Shown in pieces: positions 1 to 7,307 of a stretch of 12,400 nucleotides of DNA. Location: the NCBI GenBank assembly GCA_038246575.1, contig JBBRVU010000129.1:1-12400 (forward strand), written 5' to 3'. Every line of letters begins with the position of its first letter. Position 1 is the first letter of the stretch. This DNA comes from JACCUZ01 sp038246575 (GTDB lineage Bacteria > Actinomycetota > Actinomycetes > JACCUZ01). Made by a program: the position numbers and the translations under genes. The notes below the pieces were generated by a model. It did no database searches and was not told the origin of the DNA. It saw only the letters and a list, made by a program, of their open reading frames with translations.

Positions 1-2
1 CC

Positions 3-1211
3 CGGGTGTGGTCCGAGCAGGGCCGGCCGGTCACCGGCGGATCGGTGGCCGCGGTGACCGCCCGGCGGCTCGAGCACGCCACCGGCATCCCCTCGACATC
101 CCTGGCCCGACTGCTCGCGAACGCCCGACGCACCGATCCGGTCACCGGCCGTCCGGCCGGGTTGACTCGCGGCGGGGTACTGGTGGTCGACGAAGCGTCG
201 ATGGTCGACACCCGCACGCTGTCCCGCCTTCTCGCCCACACCCGGGCCGCTGCGGGCAAGCTGGTGCTGGTCGGCGACCCGGCGCAGCTGCCCGAGATCG
301 GCGCCGGCGGCCTTTTCACCGCCCTCGCGCGTCACCCGGACACGATCACGCTGACCGACAACCGGCGGCAGGCCGAGGAGTGGGAGCGCCGCGCGCTGGC
401 GGACCTGAGGGCCGGTGACCCGGACGCCGCCGTCGCGGCCTACGCCGCGCACGGGCGCGTCCACGCGGCGCCGGCAGACGAGCTCGCGGAGCGGGTCGTC
501 GACGACTACCTGCGCCGCGTCGGCCATAGCGAGTCCGTGACTCGAGGAGGAGGTGACACCTCTGCCGATGGGGTGGTGATGCTGGCCGTCCGGCGCGCCG
601 ACGTCACCGACCTCAACGACGCGACTCGTGCCCGGCTCCTCGTGAGCGGACGCCTCGGGCCGGACGCGGTCACCACCGGCGAGGGGGATCGGCAGCGGGA
701 GTACCGCGCCGGTGACCGGGTCCTGGTGACCGCCAACGACCACCGGCTCGGCCTGCTCAACGGCACCCGCGCCGCTGTCGCAGCCGTGGACGTTCGGCAC
801 CAGACCATGACCCTCAGCACCGACGAGCACCTGCGGGTGACGGTGCCGGTCGAGTGGGCCGGGCGGCACCTCGACCACGGGTACGCGATGACCTGCCACA
901 AAGCCCAGGGCGCCACCGTCGAGGTCGCCCTGCTCTACGGCGCCGGAGTTTTGACCCGAGAGGCCGGCTACGTCGCGCTGTCCCGCGGTCGCACCGCCAA
1001 CCACCTCTACGTCCCCGACGACCGCGACGATGACCGGTGCGTGGATCTCGAGGACGACCGGCACCTCGACCGGCTCGCAGCCCAGCTGGCCGTACGGCAC
1101 AACCAGACCTTCGCCACCCGCCAGCTTCCCCGCACCCGATCGGGCGGCTGGCAGCCCGCCGCAGTCACCACCGAATCCTCGTACCGCCGAATCGAAGGGA
1201 TGTCCCGATGA
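3..1211 (+). CDS. MobF/TraA-type conjugative relaxase, C-terminal helicase part (5' partial)
   Basis: The reading frame is open to the left edge, so this is the C-terminal part of a larger protein; the GTG at position 6 is probably not its start. Counting from that codon, it shows superfamily 1 RecD/TraI-like helicase motifs: a Walker B VVDEASMVD near residues 60-68, LVGDPAQLPE near 88-97, an arginine motif LTDNRRQ near 116-122, and the late motifs TCHKAQGATVE and YVALSRGR near 300-336. Walker A and any N-terminal relaxase (HUH) domain would lie upstream. In this family the relaxase nicks the element at oriT and the helicase unwinds the strand being transferred. The stop overlaps the next start (ATGA), so the following gene is translationally coupled. 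A stand-alone RecD-like helicase is the alternative; the element context favours a relaxase. Confidence 0.8.
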   Translation, partial: RVWSEQGRPVTGGSVAAVTARRLEHATGIPSTSLARLLANARRTDPVTGRPAGLTRGGVLVVDEASMVDTRTLSRLLAHTRAAAGKLVLVGDPAQLPEIGAGGLFTALARHPDTITLTDNRRQAEEWERRALADLRAGDPDAAVAAYAAHGRVHAAPADELAERVVDDYLRRVGHSESVTRGGGDTSADGVVMLAVRRADVTDLNDATRARLLVSGRLGPDAVTTGEGDRQREYRAGDRVLVTANDHRLGLLNGTRAAVAAVDVRHQTMTLSTDEHLRVTVPVEWAGRHLDHGYAMTCHKAQGATVEVALLYGAGVLTREAGYVALSRGRTANHLYVPDDRDDDRCVDLEDDRHLDRLAAQLAVRHNQTFATRQLPRTRSGGWQPAAVTTESSYRRIEGMSR

Positions 1212-1441
1212 ACAACCAGCTGCTCCTCACCCCCACAGAAGCGGCCCGAGCCCTTGGCATCGGCCGCTCGAAGCTGTACGAACTGATACAGAAGGGTGCC
1301 CTCGAGTCCGTGCACATCGGCACCTGCTGCCGCATTCCTGCCGACGCACTGTCCGATCTCGTGGCTCGGCTTCGCGTGGAGTCCGTCGGCGAGGGCGGCG
1401 GCAATGACAAGCGCGTCATCGCGATCGTTCGGAAGCGCTGA
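1208..1441 (+). CDS. Excisionase-like helix-turn-helix protein (77 aa)
   Basis: The protein starts MNNQLLLTPTEAARALGIGR and has a MerR/HTH_17-type DNA-binding domain in residues 6-52. The pattern LTPTEAARALGIGRSKLYEL then a short wing with a G-x-H-I-G...RIPADAL segment is typical of actinobacterial excisionases encoded just before an integrase. The ATG overlaps the relaxase stop by 4 bases, and GAAGGG lies about 8 nt upstream as a ribosome binding site. The C-terminal 25 residues are basic and rich in glycine. In such elements this protein normally bends attachment-site DNA and steers the integrase toward excision. An alternative is a small regulator of the transfer genes. The role comes from family and position. 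Confidence 0.85.
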   Translation: MNNQLLLTPTEAARALGIGRSKLYELIQKGALESVHIGTCCRIPADALSDLVARLRVESVGEGGGNDKRVIAIVRKR

Positions 1442-1491
1442 CGAAGAACGGGCGGCAGACCAGGTCACGACAGATCTCTTGGAGGCAAGCG

Positions 1492-2637
1492 ATGGCGAGA
1501 CGGGGAGCCGGCGAGGGGTCGATCTTTAAGGACCCGCACAGCGGTCGGTGGAGGGCGCTTCTCGATGTGGGGGAGGACGCATCCGGGCGTCGAAGCCGGA
1601 AGAAGGTGTCCGGCCGGACGCGCGCGGAGGTCGCGGCAAAACTCCGGGAGCTCCAACGCGACATCGAGGACGGGGTGTCTTCGACAGGGCGCCATGTGAC
1701 CGTCGCGGTGTTGTGCGAGGACTGGCTACGTCAGCGCAGCGGCGAGTTGTCCGGCAACACCCTCGACGTCCGGGACTGGGCCGTGCGCCAGCACATCGTC
1801 CCGTCCCTGGGTGCCCGGCGGGTACGGGAGCTGACTGCCGACGACGTCGCCCGCTTCTTGCAGACCAAGGCGACCGGCGGCTACTCCCGTGCAACCCTCG
1901 ACAAGCTCCGCGGTGTTCTCGTCCAAGTCTTGCGGCACGCTGAGCGGCAGGGACTCGTCGCGCGCAACGTCGCTTCGCTCGTCCCCACACCCTCCGGGCC
2001 AAAGGCGCAGGGTCGCTCGCTGACCATCGAGCAGGCTCACCGCCTTCTATCCGCATCCCGAGGTCACCCACTCGAGGCGGCAGTTGTTGTGGCCCTCACA
2101 TGCGGCCTGCGGCCGGGCGAGCTGCTCGCGTTGCGCTGGGAGGATGTCGACCTGGACAACCGGGTGCTTCGCGTGCGGCAAGCGGTCGTCCGCGTCGGCG
2201 GAAGGATTGAACTGGGTGCAACCAAGACCGATGCCTCGCGGCGTCAACTCCGGCTCCCCACGACCACCGTCGAGGCGCTACGCGCGCACAGCATCCGGCA
2301 GGACACCCAGCGGCGGGCGCTGGGGGAGTACTGGCAAGAGCATGGTCTCGTCTTCTCGACGGGGATCGGAACCGTGCTCGACCCGGCCAACCTGCGTCGG
2401 AGCCTGCGCCAGGTCACCGAGCGTGCCGGGCTCGGCCGCTGGCACCCACAGGAGTTGAGGCACAGCGCGGCGAGTCTGCTGTCTGCGGCAGGGGTGCCGC
2501 TCGAGGAAGTCGCGGACGTCCTGGGACACGTCAGCACGCGGGTGACCTCGAGCACCTATCGCCATCGCACGACAGCGACGGTGGTTGCGGCTGCGGCCCC
2601 GATGGACCGGTTGTTCGGACCGACGGCAGACCTCTGA
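1492..2637 (+). CDS. int: Site-specific tyrosine recombinase (integrase, 381 aa)
   Basis: Three domains can be read in order: an N-terminal arm-type DNA-binding domain (about residues 1-60, GEGSIFKDPHSGRW), a SAM-like core-binding domain (about 66-165), and the C-terminal catalytic domain (about 175-365). Catalytic residues visible are R207 (GLRPGE), K245 (ATKTD), R323 (ELRHS), H346 (LGHVS) and nucleophile Y356 (STYRH). The box II position usually held by His, three residues before R323, is Gln320. GGAGG lies 6 nt before the ATG. The enzyme should integrate and excise the element at the neighbouring tRNA-Val(GAC). Length and domain order are normal, so it appears intact. It is about 50 bp downstream of the excisionase-like gene and is probably co-transcribed with it. 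Confidence 0.95.
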   Translation: MARRGAGEGSIFKDPHSGRWRALLDVGEDASGRRSRKKVSGRTRAEVAAKLRELQRDIEDGVSSTGRHVTVAVLCEDWLRQRSGELSGNTLDVRDWAVRQHIVPSLGARRVRELTADDVARFLQTKATGGYSRATLDKLRGVLVQVLRHAERQGLVARNVASLVPTPSGPKAQGRSLTIEQAHRLLSASRGHPLEAAVVVALTCGLRPGELLALRWEDVDLDNRVLRVRQAVVRVGGRIELGATKTDASRRQLRLPTTTVEALRAHSIRQDTQRRALGEYWQEHGLVFSTGIGTVLDPANLRRSLRQVTERAGLGRWHPQELRHSAASLLSAAGVPLEEVADVLGHVSTRVTSSTYRHRTTATVVAAAAPMDRLFGPTADL

Positions 2638-2661
2638 TCCCGACACAAGGCCACGATGCTG

Positions 2662-2683
2662 TGGCTACCAGTTTGGCTACCAG
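2662..2683 (+). repeat. Tandem direct repeats, possible integrase arm-type sites
   Basis: TGGCTACCAG occurs twice, at 2662-2671 and 2674-2683, with a 12-nt period, between the integrase stop and the tRNA-Val 3' end. Tyrosine integrases with an N-terminal arm-binding domain bind short tandem repeats in this position of attP. Direct binding is not shown by sequence alone. Confidence 0.6.
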
Positions 2684-2684
2684 C

Positions 2685-2728
2685 GGTCAGATCGGTGATC
2701 TTGTCGGGAAGCCGTACCCCATCTGACC
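2685..2728. repeat. 8-bp inverted repeat in the attachment region
   Basis: GGTCAGAT (2685-2692) and ATCTGACC (2721-2728) are exact reverse complements separated by 28 nt. A second small stem, CCCCA/TGGGG (2717-2721 and 2729-2733), overlaps the right arm and could form a weak terminator for the tRNA operon on the minus strand. Function is uncertain and chance is possible. Confidence 0.35.
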
Positions 2729-2738
2729 TGGGGCTTTG

Positions 2739-2816
2739 TGGTGGGCGATACAGGACTTGAACCTGTGACCTCTTCCGTGTCAGGGAAGCGCGCTAGCCAG
2801 ACTGCGCCAATCGCCC
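2739..2816 (-). tRNA. tRNA-Val (GAC), CCA encoded
   Basis: On the minus strand a full cloverleaf can be drawn: 7-bp acceptor stem GGGCGAT/ATCGCCC, anticodon stem CTTCC/GGAAG around loop CTGACAC (anticodon GAC), T loop TTCAAGT, discriminator A at 2742, and encoded CCA at 2741-2739. It is the last of three tRNAs and the likely attB of the element to its left. The gene is complete, so integration has preserved or rebuilt its 3' end. Confidence 0.95.
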
Positions 2817-2832
2817 AAGCTTATGGAGTTCG

Positions 2833-2903
2833 AGGTGGAGACGGGATTTGAACCCGTGTAAACGGCTTTGCAGGCCGTTGCCTCGCCTCTCGGCCACTCC
2901 ACC
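2833..2903 (-). tRNA. tRNA-Cys (GCA)
   Basis: The acceptor stem is GGTGGAG/CTCCACC, the anticodon stem ACGGC/GCCGT closes loop CTGCAAA (anticodon GCA), and the T loop is TTCAAAT. No CCA is encoded after the discriminator at 2833. It lies 16 nt upstream of tRNA-Val and 32 nt downstream of tRNA-Gly on the same strand. Confidence 0.96.
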
Positions 2904-2935
2904 GTATGAGGCCCGTAAGGACCTCGAGACTTCCG

Positions 2936-3008
2936 AGCGGACGACGGGATTCGAACCCGCGACCCTCACCTTGGCAAGGTGATGCTCTACCAACTGAGCC
3001 ACGTCCGC
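2936..3008 (-). tRNA. tRNA-Gly (GCC)
   Basis: The acceptor stem is GCGGACG/CGTCCGC, the D arm GCTCAGTTGGTAGAGC is standard, and the anticodon stem TCACC/GGTGA closes loop TTGCCAA (anticodon GCC). The T arm is GCGGGTTCGAATCCCGT. No CCA is encoded. It is the first gene of the Gly-Cys-Val operon. Confidence 0.97.
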
Positions 3009-3051
3009 GCGACATCCGGAGCGAGCATTCTCGCCCCGTCTGCAGGGATAG

Positions 3052-3081
3052 ACCATAGCCGATCGCCCGGACCGCGACCAA
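3052..3081 (-). promoter_or_regulatory. Housekeeping-type promoter of the Gly-Cys-Val tRNA operon
   Basis: On the minus strand TTGGTC (-35, 3081-3076) and TATGGT (-10, 3057-3052) are separated by 18 nt and lie about 45 nt before tRNA-Gly. Each hexamer matches the vegetative consensus at four of six positions. Confidence 0.6.
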
Positions 3082-3119
3082 AGCGCACGGCCCGTCCCGA
3101 GCGTCGAGGTGCGCGGGAC

Positions 3120-3189
3120 TAGGTTGCCCGGCATGCCCGGCCCCGGCAGCACCTCGAGTCGTGAGGACACCGCCGGTGCGCGCGAGTGA
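3120..3189 (+). promoter_or_regulatory. Putative -10 and leaderless 18-codon ORF before pabB
   Basis: TAGGTT (3120-3125) lies 7 nt before an ATG at 3133, the spacing expected for a leaderless transcript. That ATG opens an 18-codon frame (MPGPGSTSSREDTAGARE) ending at 3189, out of frame with pabB but overlapping its candidate GTG starts. No clear -35 is visible. It could be a translated leader coupled to pabB, or the remnant of an N-terminus separated by a one-base frame change. Confidence 0.35.
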
Positions 3190-4183
3190 GCCGATGGCGT
3201 GGTTCGGGGGACGGCTCGCCACCGGGCTGGTCGAGGTCACCGACGACGTCCACGCGCTCGACGGAGAGGGCTGGTGGGCGGTGGTCCTCGGCTTCGAGGG
3301 CGAGGTGACCTGTGCCCGGTTCAGCGACGTGCGCCCTGCGCCGCTGCCGGCCGCGCCGTGGCCGGGCATCACACTGGCGTCGTGGACCTCGTCGTTGAGC
3401 CGCGACGACTACCTGGCGGCTGTCGCGCAGGTCCGCATCGGCATTGCCGCAGGCGACTACTACCAGGTGAACGTGTGCCGAGTCCTGTCCGCCGACCTGC
3501 TGCCTGACGCGGACCTGCTCGGGCTGGCGGGGGTCCTCGCCGCACGCAACCCCGCGCCCTACTCGGGGGTAGTGCGTCTCCCCGAGCACGGCATCGACGT
3601 GGTCAGTGCATCTCCGGAGCTGTTCCTGAGTCGGCGCGTCGATCTCGTGGAGTCCGGCCCGATCAAGGGCACGGCACCGACGGCGGCGGGGTTGACCGAC
3701 AAGGACCGCGCCGAGAACGTGATGATCGTCGACCTCGTGCGCAACGACCTCGGCGCGGTGGCCCGGACCGGCTCGGTCGAGGTGGCCTCGCTGTGCGCCG
3801 TCGAGCAGCATCCGGGCCTGGTGCACCTCGTCTCCCGGGTCCGGGCCCGGTTGCGCGCCGAGGCGGGCTGGCCCGACCTGCTGGGCGCCACGTTCCCGCC
3901 CGGGTCGGTCACCGGAGCCCCGAAGTCCAGCGCGCTCACCGCTATCGCCGCGATCGAGCCGGTGCCGCGCGGCCCGTACTGTGGCGCCGTGGGCTGGGTG
4001 GACGCTAACCGACGGCGCGCCGAGCTGGCGGTCGGGATCAGGACGTTCTGGTCATCCGGGCAGCGGTTGCACCTGGGCGTCGGGGCCGGGCTGACCTGGG
4101 GATCGGTCGCCGAGCGGGAGTGGGACGAGACCGAGCTCAAGGCGCACCGGCTGCTGGCGGCTGCCGCCGAGTCGGCCGCGTGA
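3176..4183 (+). CDS. pabB: Aminodeoxychorismate synthase component I (chorismate-binding enzyme)
   Basis: This is a chorismate-binding (TrpE/PabB) catalytic domain. With glutamine amidotransferase PabA it converts chorismate to 4-amino-4-deoxychorismate on the way to 4-aminobenzoate and folate. Numbered from the GTG at 3161, motifs are GDYYQVN (98-104), SPELFL (151-156), PIKGT (167-171), ENVMIVDLVRNDLG (185-198) and FPPGSVTGAPK (245-255). The lysine in PIKGT is typical of PabB; anthranilate synthase has PIAGT. It is short (about 335 residues) because the N-terminal part of larger TrpE-like enzymes is reduced. GTG 3176 is preferred because GAGG lies 9 nt before it; GTG 3161 and ATG 3194 are alternatives. 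Its stop overlaps the pabC start. No pabA is in the window. Confidence 0.92.
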   Translation: MRASEPMAWFGGRLATGLVEVTDDVHALDGEGWWAVVLGFEGEVTCARFSDVRPAPLPAAPWPGITLASWTSSLSRDDYLAAVAQVRIGIAAGDYYQVNVCRVLSADLLPDADLLGLAGVLAARNPAPYSGVVRLPEHGIDVVSASPELFLSRRVDLVESGPIKGTAPTAAGLTDKDRAENVMIVDLVRNDLGAVARTGSVEVASLCAVEQHPGLVHLVSRVRARLRAEAGWPDLLGATFPPGSVTGAPKSSALTAIAAIEPVPRGPYCGAVGWVDANRRRAELAVGIRTFWSSGQRLHLGVGAGLTWGSVAEREWDETELKAHRLLAAAAESAA

Positions 4184-5031
4184 GCGTCACGATGCGGACC
4201 TGGGTCGACGGGGCAGTCGTCGACAGTGCGGACGCGCGGGTCTCGGTGTTCGACCACGGTCTGACCGTCGGCGACGGGGTCTTCGAGACGGTGAAGGTGA
4301 TCGACGGCGTGCCGTTCGCGCTGACCCGGCACCTCGAGCGACTGGGTCGCTCGGCCGCCGGACTCGCCCTGCCGGCCCCTGACATCGCCGTCGTCCGCCG
4401 CGCGATCGACGAGACGCTCGCGGCCAACGCCGCCGAGCTGACCGCCCCGATGCGGCTGCGGGTGACTCTCACCGGGGGAGTGAGCCCGCTCGGCTCGGAT
4501 CGCGGTGTCGCCGGACCAACTCTGGTCGTGGCCGTGTCGCCGATGGCGGGCTGGGGGGCCACAGCGAAGGTCGTCGTCGTCCCGTGGGTCCGCAACGAGC
4601 GGTCCGCGACAACAGGTGTGAAGACCACGTCGTACGCGGAGAACGTGGTGGCGTTGGCCCACGCGAAGACCCGCGGGGCATCGGAGGCGCTGTTCGGCAA
4701 CACGGTCGGGGCGCTGTGTGAGGGCACCGGGTCGAACGTCTTCGTCGTGGTCGACGGCCGGGTGCTGACCCCGCCGCTGTCCAGCGGGTGCCTGGCCGGA
4801 GTGACCCGGGCGCTGGTCCTGGACTGGCTCGGGGCCGACGGGGCCGCCGAGGCCGAGCTGCCGATCGAGGTGCTCGACGAGGCCGACGAGGTCTTCCTGA
4901 CCTCCTCGACGCGCGACGTGCAGCCGGTCCACGCGGTCGGTGAGCGCCACCTCGCGGGGGCGCCGGGCCCGGTCACCACCAAGGTGATGGCCGCCTTCGC
5001 GGAGCGAGCCGCGGCCGACGTCGATCCCTGA
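4180..5031 (+). CDS. pabC: 4-amino-4-deoxychorismate lyase (class IV aminotransferase fold)
   Basis: The 283-residue protein has the class IV PLP-dependent fold. N-terminal motifs FDHGLTVGDGVFET (residues 24-37) and RHLERLGRSA, the Schiff-base lysine K148 in GVKTTSYAEN, and the cofactor-phosphate segment EGTGSNVF (181-188) are all present. As a PabC it would release pyruvate from aminodeoxychorismate to give 4-aminobenzoate, the step after PabB. The GTG start overlaps the pabB stop (GTGA), so coupling is likely; an in-frame ATG at 4192 is the alternative, and the longer upstream extension runs into pabB and is not used. A branched-chain or D-amino-acid aminotransferase has the same fold, but fusion in one unit with pabB makes PabC the best reading. 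Confidence 0.88.
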   Translation: MSVTMRTWVDGAVVDSADARVSVFDHGLTVGDGVFETVKVIDGVPFALTRHLERLGRSAAGLALPAPDIAVVRRAIDETLAANAAELTAPMRLRVTLTGGVSPLGSDRGVAGPTLVVAVSPMAGWGATAKVVVVPWVRNERSATTGVKTTSYAENVVALAHAKTRGASEALFGNTVGALCEGTGSNVFVVVDGRVLTPPLSSGCLAGVTRALVLDWLGADGAAEAELPIEVLDEADEVFLTSSTRDVQPVHAVGERHLAGAPGPVTTKVMAAFAERAAADVDP

Positions 5032-5063
5032 GGGGAGCAGGTCGGGGAGGCGCGGCTGGGGCT

Positions 5064-5507
5064 CTAGCGGACCGGCAGGCAGTCCCGGTCGGCAGGCGCC
5101 GGCTGGCGCTGGTCGGCGAACTCGAGGGCGCCGTACTCCGTCCAGTCCTCCGCGACCTGGCCCGCGCGGACCCGGAGGATGCTGACGCCGCGCAGGTAGG
5201 CATCGCGGCCGGGTGCGCCGGCGCCGATGCCCCAGCCCGTCGTGCGACCGCGGGCGGACCAGCGAACCGCGACCATGTCGCCGGACTCGACGCAGTAGTC
5301 GAAACAGATGGTGGCGTCCCAGAGGCCGGCCGTCAGCTGCAGGGCGCGTTCCCGGACCCCCGCAAGACCGCCGGGCGAGAGCCTCGCCTTGTTGTGCAGC
5401 CGCACGTCAGGGGCGTACAGCGTCTCGATCTGGTCGATGTCCCCGGCCAGGACGGCACGCAGCGCGCGGCGGGCGATGCCCGTTCCGGCGGCGCGGTCGC
5501 TGTCCAT
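5064..5507 (-). CDS. SnoaL/NTF2-like fold protein (147 aa)
   Basis: The length and pattern fit the NTF2-like superfamily: an N-terminal helical segment (RRALRAVLAGDIDQIETLYA), then APDVRLHN, then beta strands including MVAVRWSARGRTTG and a C-terminal VRAGQVAEDWTEYGALEF. Members with this GD-x-D...YAPD...VRW...W pattern are annotated SnoaL-like or ester cyclase; many are small-molecule isomerases, cyclases or hydrolases, but no substrate can be read here. AAGGGA lies 7 nt before the ATG on the minus strand, supporting this start. It converges on pabC with a 32-nt gap and lies 114 nt downstream of the oxidase gene on the same strand; the gap has a possible -10 (TAGTCA), so it may have its own promoter. 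Confidence 0.75.
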   Translation of the reverse strand: MDSDRAAGTGIARRALRAVLAGDIDQIETLYAPDVRLHNKARLSPGGLAGVRERALQLTAGLWDATICFDYCVESGDMVAVRWSARGRTTGWGIGAGAPGRDAYLRGVSILRVRAGQVAEDWTEYGALEFADQRQPAPADRDCLPVR

Positions 5508-5621
5508 GACGTTTCCCTTCGAGTGGTGTGACTACAGGGAACGCCACGGCACGCGTTTGCGGCATGGGCCATCGGGGCTTTTCCCGCCGATGAACGCATG
5601 AAAGGGACTAGTACGAAGGCG

Positions 5622-6743
5622 CTACTGAGGGTCACCGGACGGCCACGCAGCCGGCCAGAGTGCGTCCGATGTGATGTCGGCCAGGGTGGGTGTGCCGAGC
5701 AGCCCCATCGCCATCTCGAGCTCGGTTCGCAGCAGGTCGACGGTCAGCTCGATGCCCGCTGCACCCCCCGCGGCGAGACCCCACACGTAGGGCCGGCCGA
5801 CCAGGACCGCGCTGGCCCCGAGCGCCAGGGCCTTCGCAATGTCGGTCCCGCGCCGGATCCCCCCGTCGACGAGCACCGGCACCCGACCCCCGATGGCGGT
5901 GACCACGGCCGGCAGGGCCTCGGCGGTCGCCGGTGCCGTGTCCAGGCTGCGCGCGCCGTGGTTGGACACGATGATCGCTGCTGCGCCGTGATCGGGTGCG
6001 CGGGCAGCGTCGTCCGGCCGGAGGATGCCCTTGACCACCAGGGGCACCCGGGCCGCGGATGCCAGCCACTCCAGGTCCGCCCAGGTCAGCGACGGGTCCA
6101 GGTGCGGGTTGAAGACCCGTCGGCGACGCGGGGTCTCGTCCGGGGCGAGGGTGAGCCCCCTCAGGTTGGCGTAGTCCACGCCGGTCGGCCGGCCGACGGT
6201 GTCGCGCCGGTCCGAGTCGCGCGCCCCCAGGACGGGGAGGTCCACGGTCAGCACCAGAGCGGACGCGCCCGCGTCTTCAGCCCGGGCCATGAGGTCCCGG
6301 GTGAACCCGCGATCGCGCTGGACGTAGAGCTGGAACCACCACGGCGAGGTCAGTGCCGCGCCGACGTCCTCGACCGGGACCGACGACAACGTGGACTGGA
6401 TCCACAGGACGCCGGCCGCCGAGGCGCCGCGCGCGGTCTCCAGCTCGCCGTCGGGGTGGAAGCGACGGTGCGTCGCTGTCGGCGCCAGCAGGAGGGGGGC
6501 GACGAGGTCCTGCCCGAGCAGGGTCAGGCTCGTGTCCAGCGCCGACACATCGGTGAGGACGCGAGGGGCGAGGCGCAGCTGCGACCAGGCCGTCTGGTTC
6601 GCGCGCAGGGTGCCCTCGTCCCCGCTGCCGCCCCCGGCGTACGCGTGGGCCGCGGGGGTCAGCCGGTCGCGGGCCAGCGTCTCGAGGTCATGGCAGCTGA
6701 CCACCCCGTCGAGGTCGTGGGGATCATCGGCGGCGGTCGGCAT
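5622..6743 (-). CDS. FMN-dependent alpha-hydroxy-acid oxidase/dehydrogenase
   Basis: The 373-residue protein is a complete FMN TIM barrel of the lactate/glycolate/mandelate oxidase family. Signature segments are YAGGGSGDE (35-43), LLLAPTATHR (84-93), FQLYVQRDRG (137-146), LTVDLPVLGARDSDRR (165-180), VVKGI with the FMN lysine K238, the catalytic histidine in SNHGARSLD (H262, with R265), and VDGGIRRGTDI...VGRP (293-318). It should oxidise a 2-hydroxy acid to a 2-oxo acid; the substrate is not readable. The usual SNHGGRQLD is SNHGARSLD here, which keeps the His and Arg. It lies 9 nt after the CGNR regulator gene, so the two may be one operon, although a TAGGTT 6 nt before the ATG would also allow a leaderless transcript. 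Confidence 0.9.
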   Translation of the reverse strand: MPTAADDPHDLDGVVSCHDLETLARDRLTPAAHAYAGGGSGDEGTLRANQTAWSQLRLAPRVLTDVSALDTSLTLLGQDLVAPLLLAPTATHRRFHPDGELETARGASAAGVLWIQSTLSSVPVEDVGAALTSPWWFQLYVQRDRGFTRDLMARAEDAGASALVLTVDLPVLGARDSDRRDTVGRPTGVDYANLRGLTLAPDETPRRRRVFNPHLDPSLTWADLEWLASAARVPLVVKGILRPDDAARAPDHGAAAIIVSNHGARSLDTAPATAEALPAVVTAIGGRVPVLVDGGIRRGTDIAKALALGASAVLVGRPYVWGLAAGGAAGIELTVDLLRTELEMAMGLLGTPTLADITSDALWPAAWPSGDPQ

Positions 6744-6749
6744 CGGCGC

Positions 6750-6755
6750 AACCTA
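6750..6755 (-). promoter_or_regulatory. Possible -10 element for a leaderless oxidase transcript
   Basis: TAGGTT on the minus strand is 6 nt before the oxidase ATG, the spacing for transcription starting at or next to the start codon. It overlaps the stop of the upstream CGNR gene, so it may be coincidental. No -35 was recognised. Confidence 0.3.
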
Positions 6756-7307
6756 GCCGGTGCGCTGCCGAGCCCGGTAGGCCGCGACGTGCAGCCGGTT
6801 GCCGCAGGTCCGGCTGTCGCAGTAACGCTTGGACCGGTTGCGGGAGAGGTCGACCAGGACCAGGGAACAGTCCGGGGCGGAGCACGCTGCCAGTCGCTGC
6901 CGTTCGCCGGCGGCAAGCACGAAGGCCAGCGCCATCCCGCAGTCGGCGGCGAGCCGTTCCGGCAGCTGGGCGTCCGGGGCGTAGTAGTGGATGTGCAGCG
7001 GCCAGTGGTCGTGGTCGGTCAGCCGCGGCGTCGTGCGGGCGTCGGCCACCAGCCGGTTGACCAGGTCCACTGCCGCGTGGTCGTCGGCAGCCGTGAAGAC
7101 GGCGGCCAGGCGGCCACGGAGTCTCCGGGTCCCCGCCAGGTCGTCGCCGGTCAGGCTGCCGATCTCGGACACCTCACGCCTGGTCAGAAGTTCGCGCAGG
7201 GCGTCGAGGTCGGGCAGACCCTCCTCGCCGGCCAGGTCGGGGGAGGTGTTGACGAGATCGACCACTGCCGAGAGCGCTGCAGCGGTGTCATGACCGAAGT
7301 CCACCAC
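6753..7307 (-). CDS. CGNR zinc-finger (ABATE/DUF1470-type) putative transcriptional regulator
   Basis: About 184 residues. The N-terminal two thirds is the helical domain usual in this family (DFGHDTAAALSAVVDLVNTS start; LPDLDALRELL; ARTTPRLTDHDHWPLHIHYY in the middle). The C-terminal part has the CGNR zinc finger: C-S-A-P-D-C then RYCDSRTCGNRLHVAAYR, with four cysteines for zinc and the CGNR tetrapeptide. Members are thought to be DNA-binding regulators acting on adjacent genes. The GTG at 7307 is chosen because GGAGG (7317-7313) is 5 nt upstream; GTGs at 7313 and 7304 are possible. It is divergent from the EamA transporter and directly upstream of the hydroxy-acid oxidase, which suggests it controls one or both. 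Confidence 0.85.
   Translation of the reverse strand: MVDFGHDTAAALSAVVDLVNTSPDLAGEEGLPDLDALRELLTRREVSEIGSLTGDDLAGTRRLRGRLAAVFTAADDHAAVDLVNRLVADARTTPRLTDHDHWPLHIHYYAPDAQLPERLAADCGMALAFVLAAGERQRLAACSAPDCSLVLVDLSRNRSKRYCDSRTCGNRLHVAAYRARQRTG

Larger units (their letters stand above)
1..2741. mobile_element. Right end of an integrative conjugative element next to tRNA-Val(GAC)
   Basis: The order relaxase/helicase, excisionase-like HTH, tyrosine integrase, then a tRNA 3' end is the usual end of an actinobacterial integrative conjugative element. The integrase reads toward the tRNA and stops about 100 bp from it, and tandem 10-bp repeats lie in the gap. The element extends left beyond the window, so its other att site and full gene set cannot be seen. 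The exact junction within or next to the tRNA 3' end is inferred, not observed. Confidence 0.8.

Noticed and set aside
3559..4950. 463-codon minus-strand open frame across pabB-pabC
   Set aside because: Antisense to two enzymes with full catalytic motifs; its arginine-rich, low-complexity sequence has no domain.
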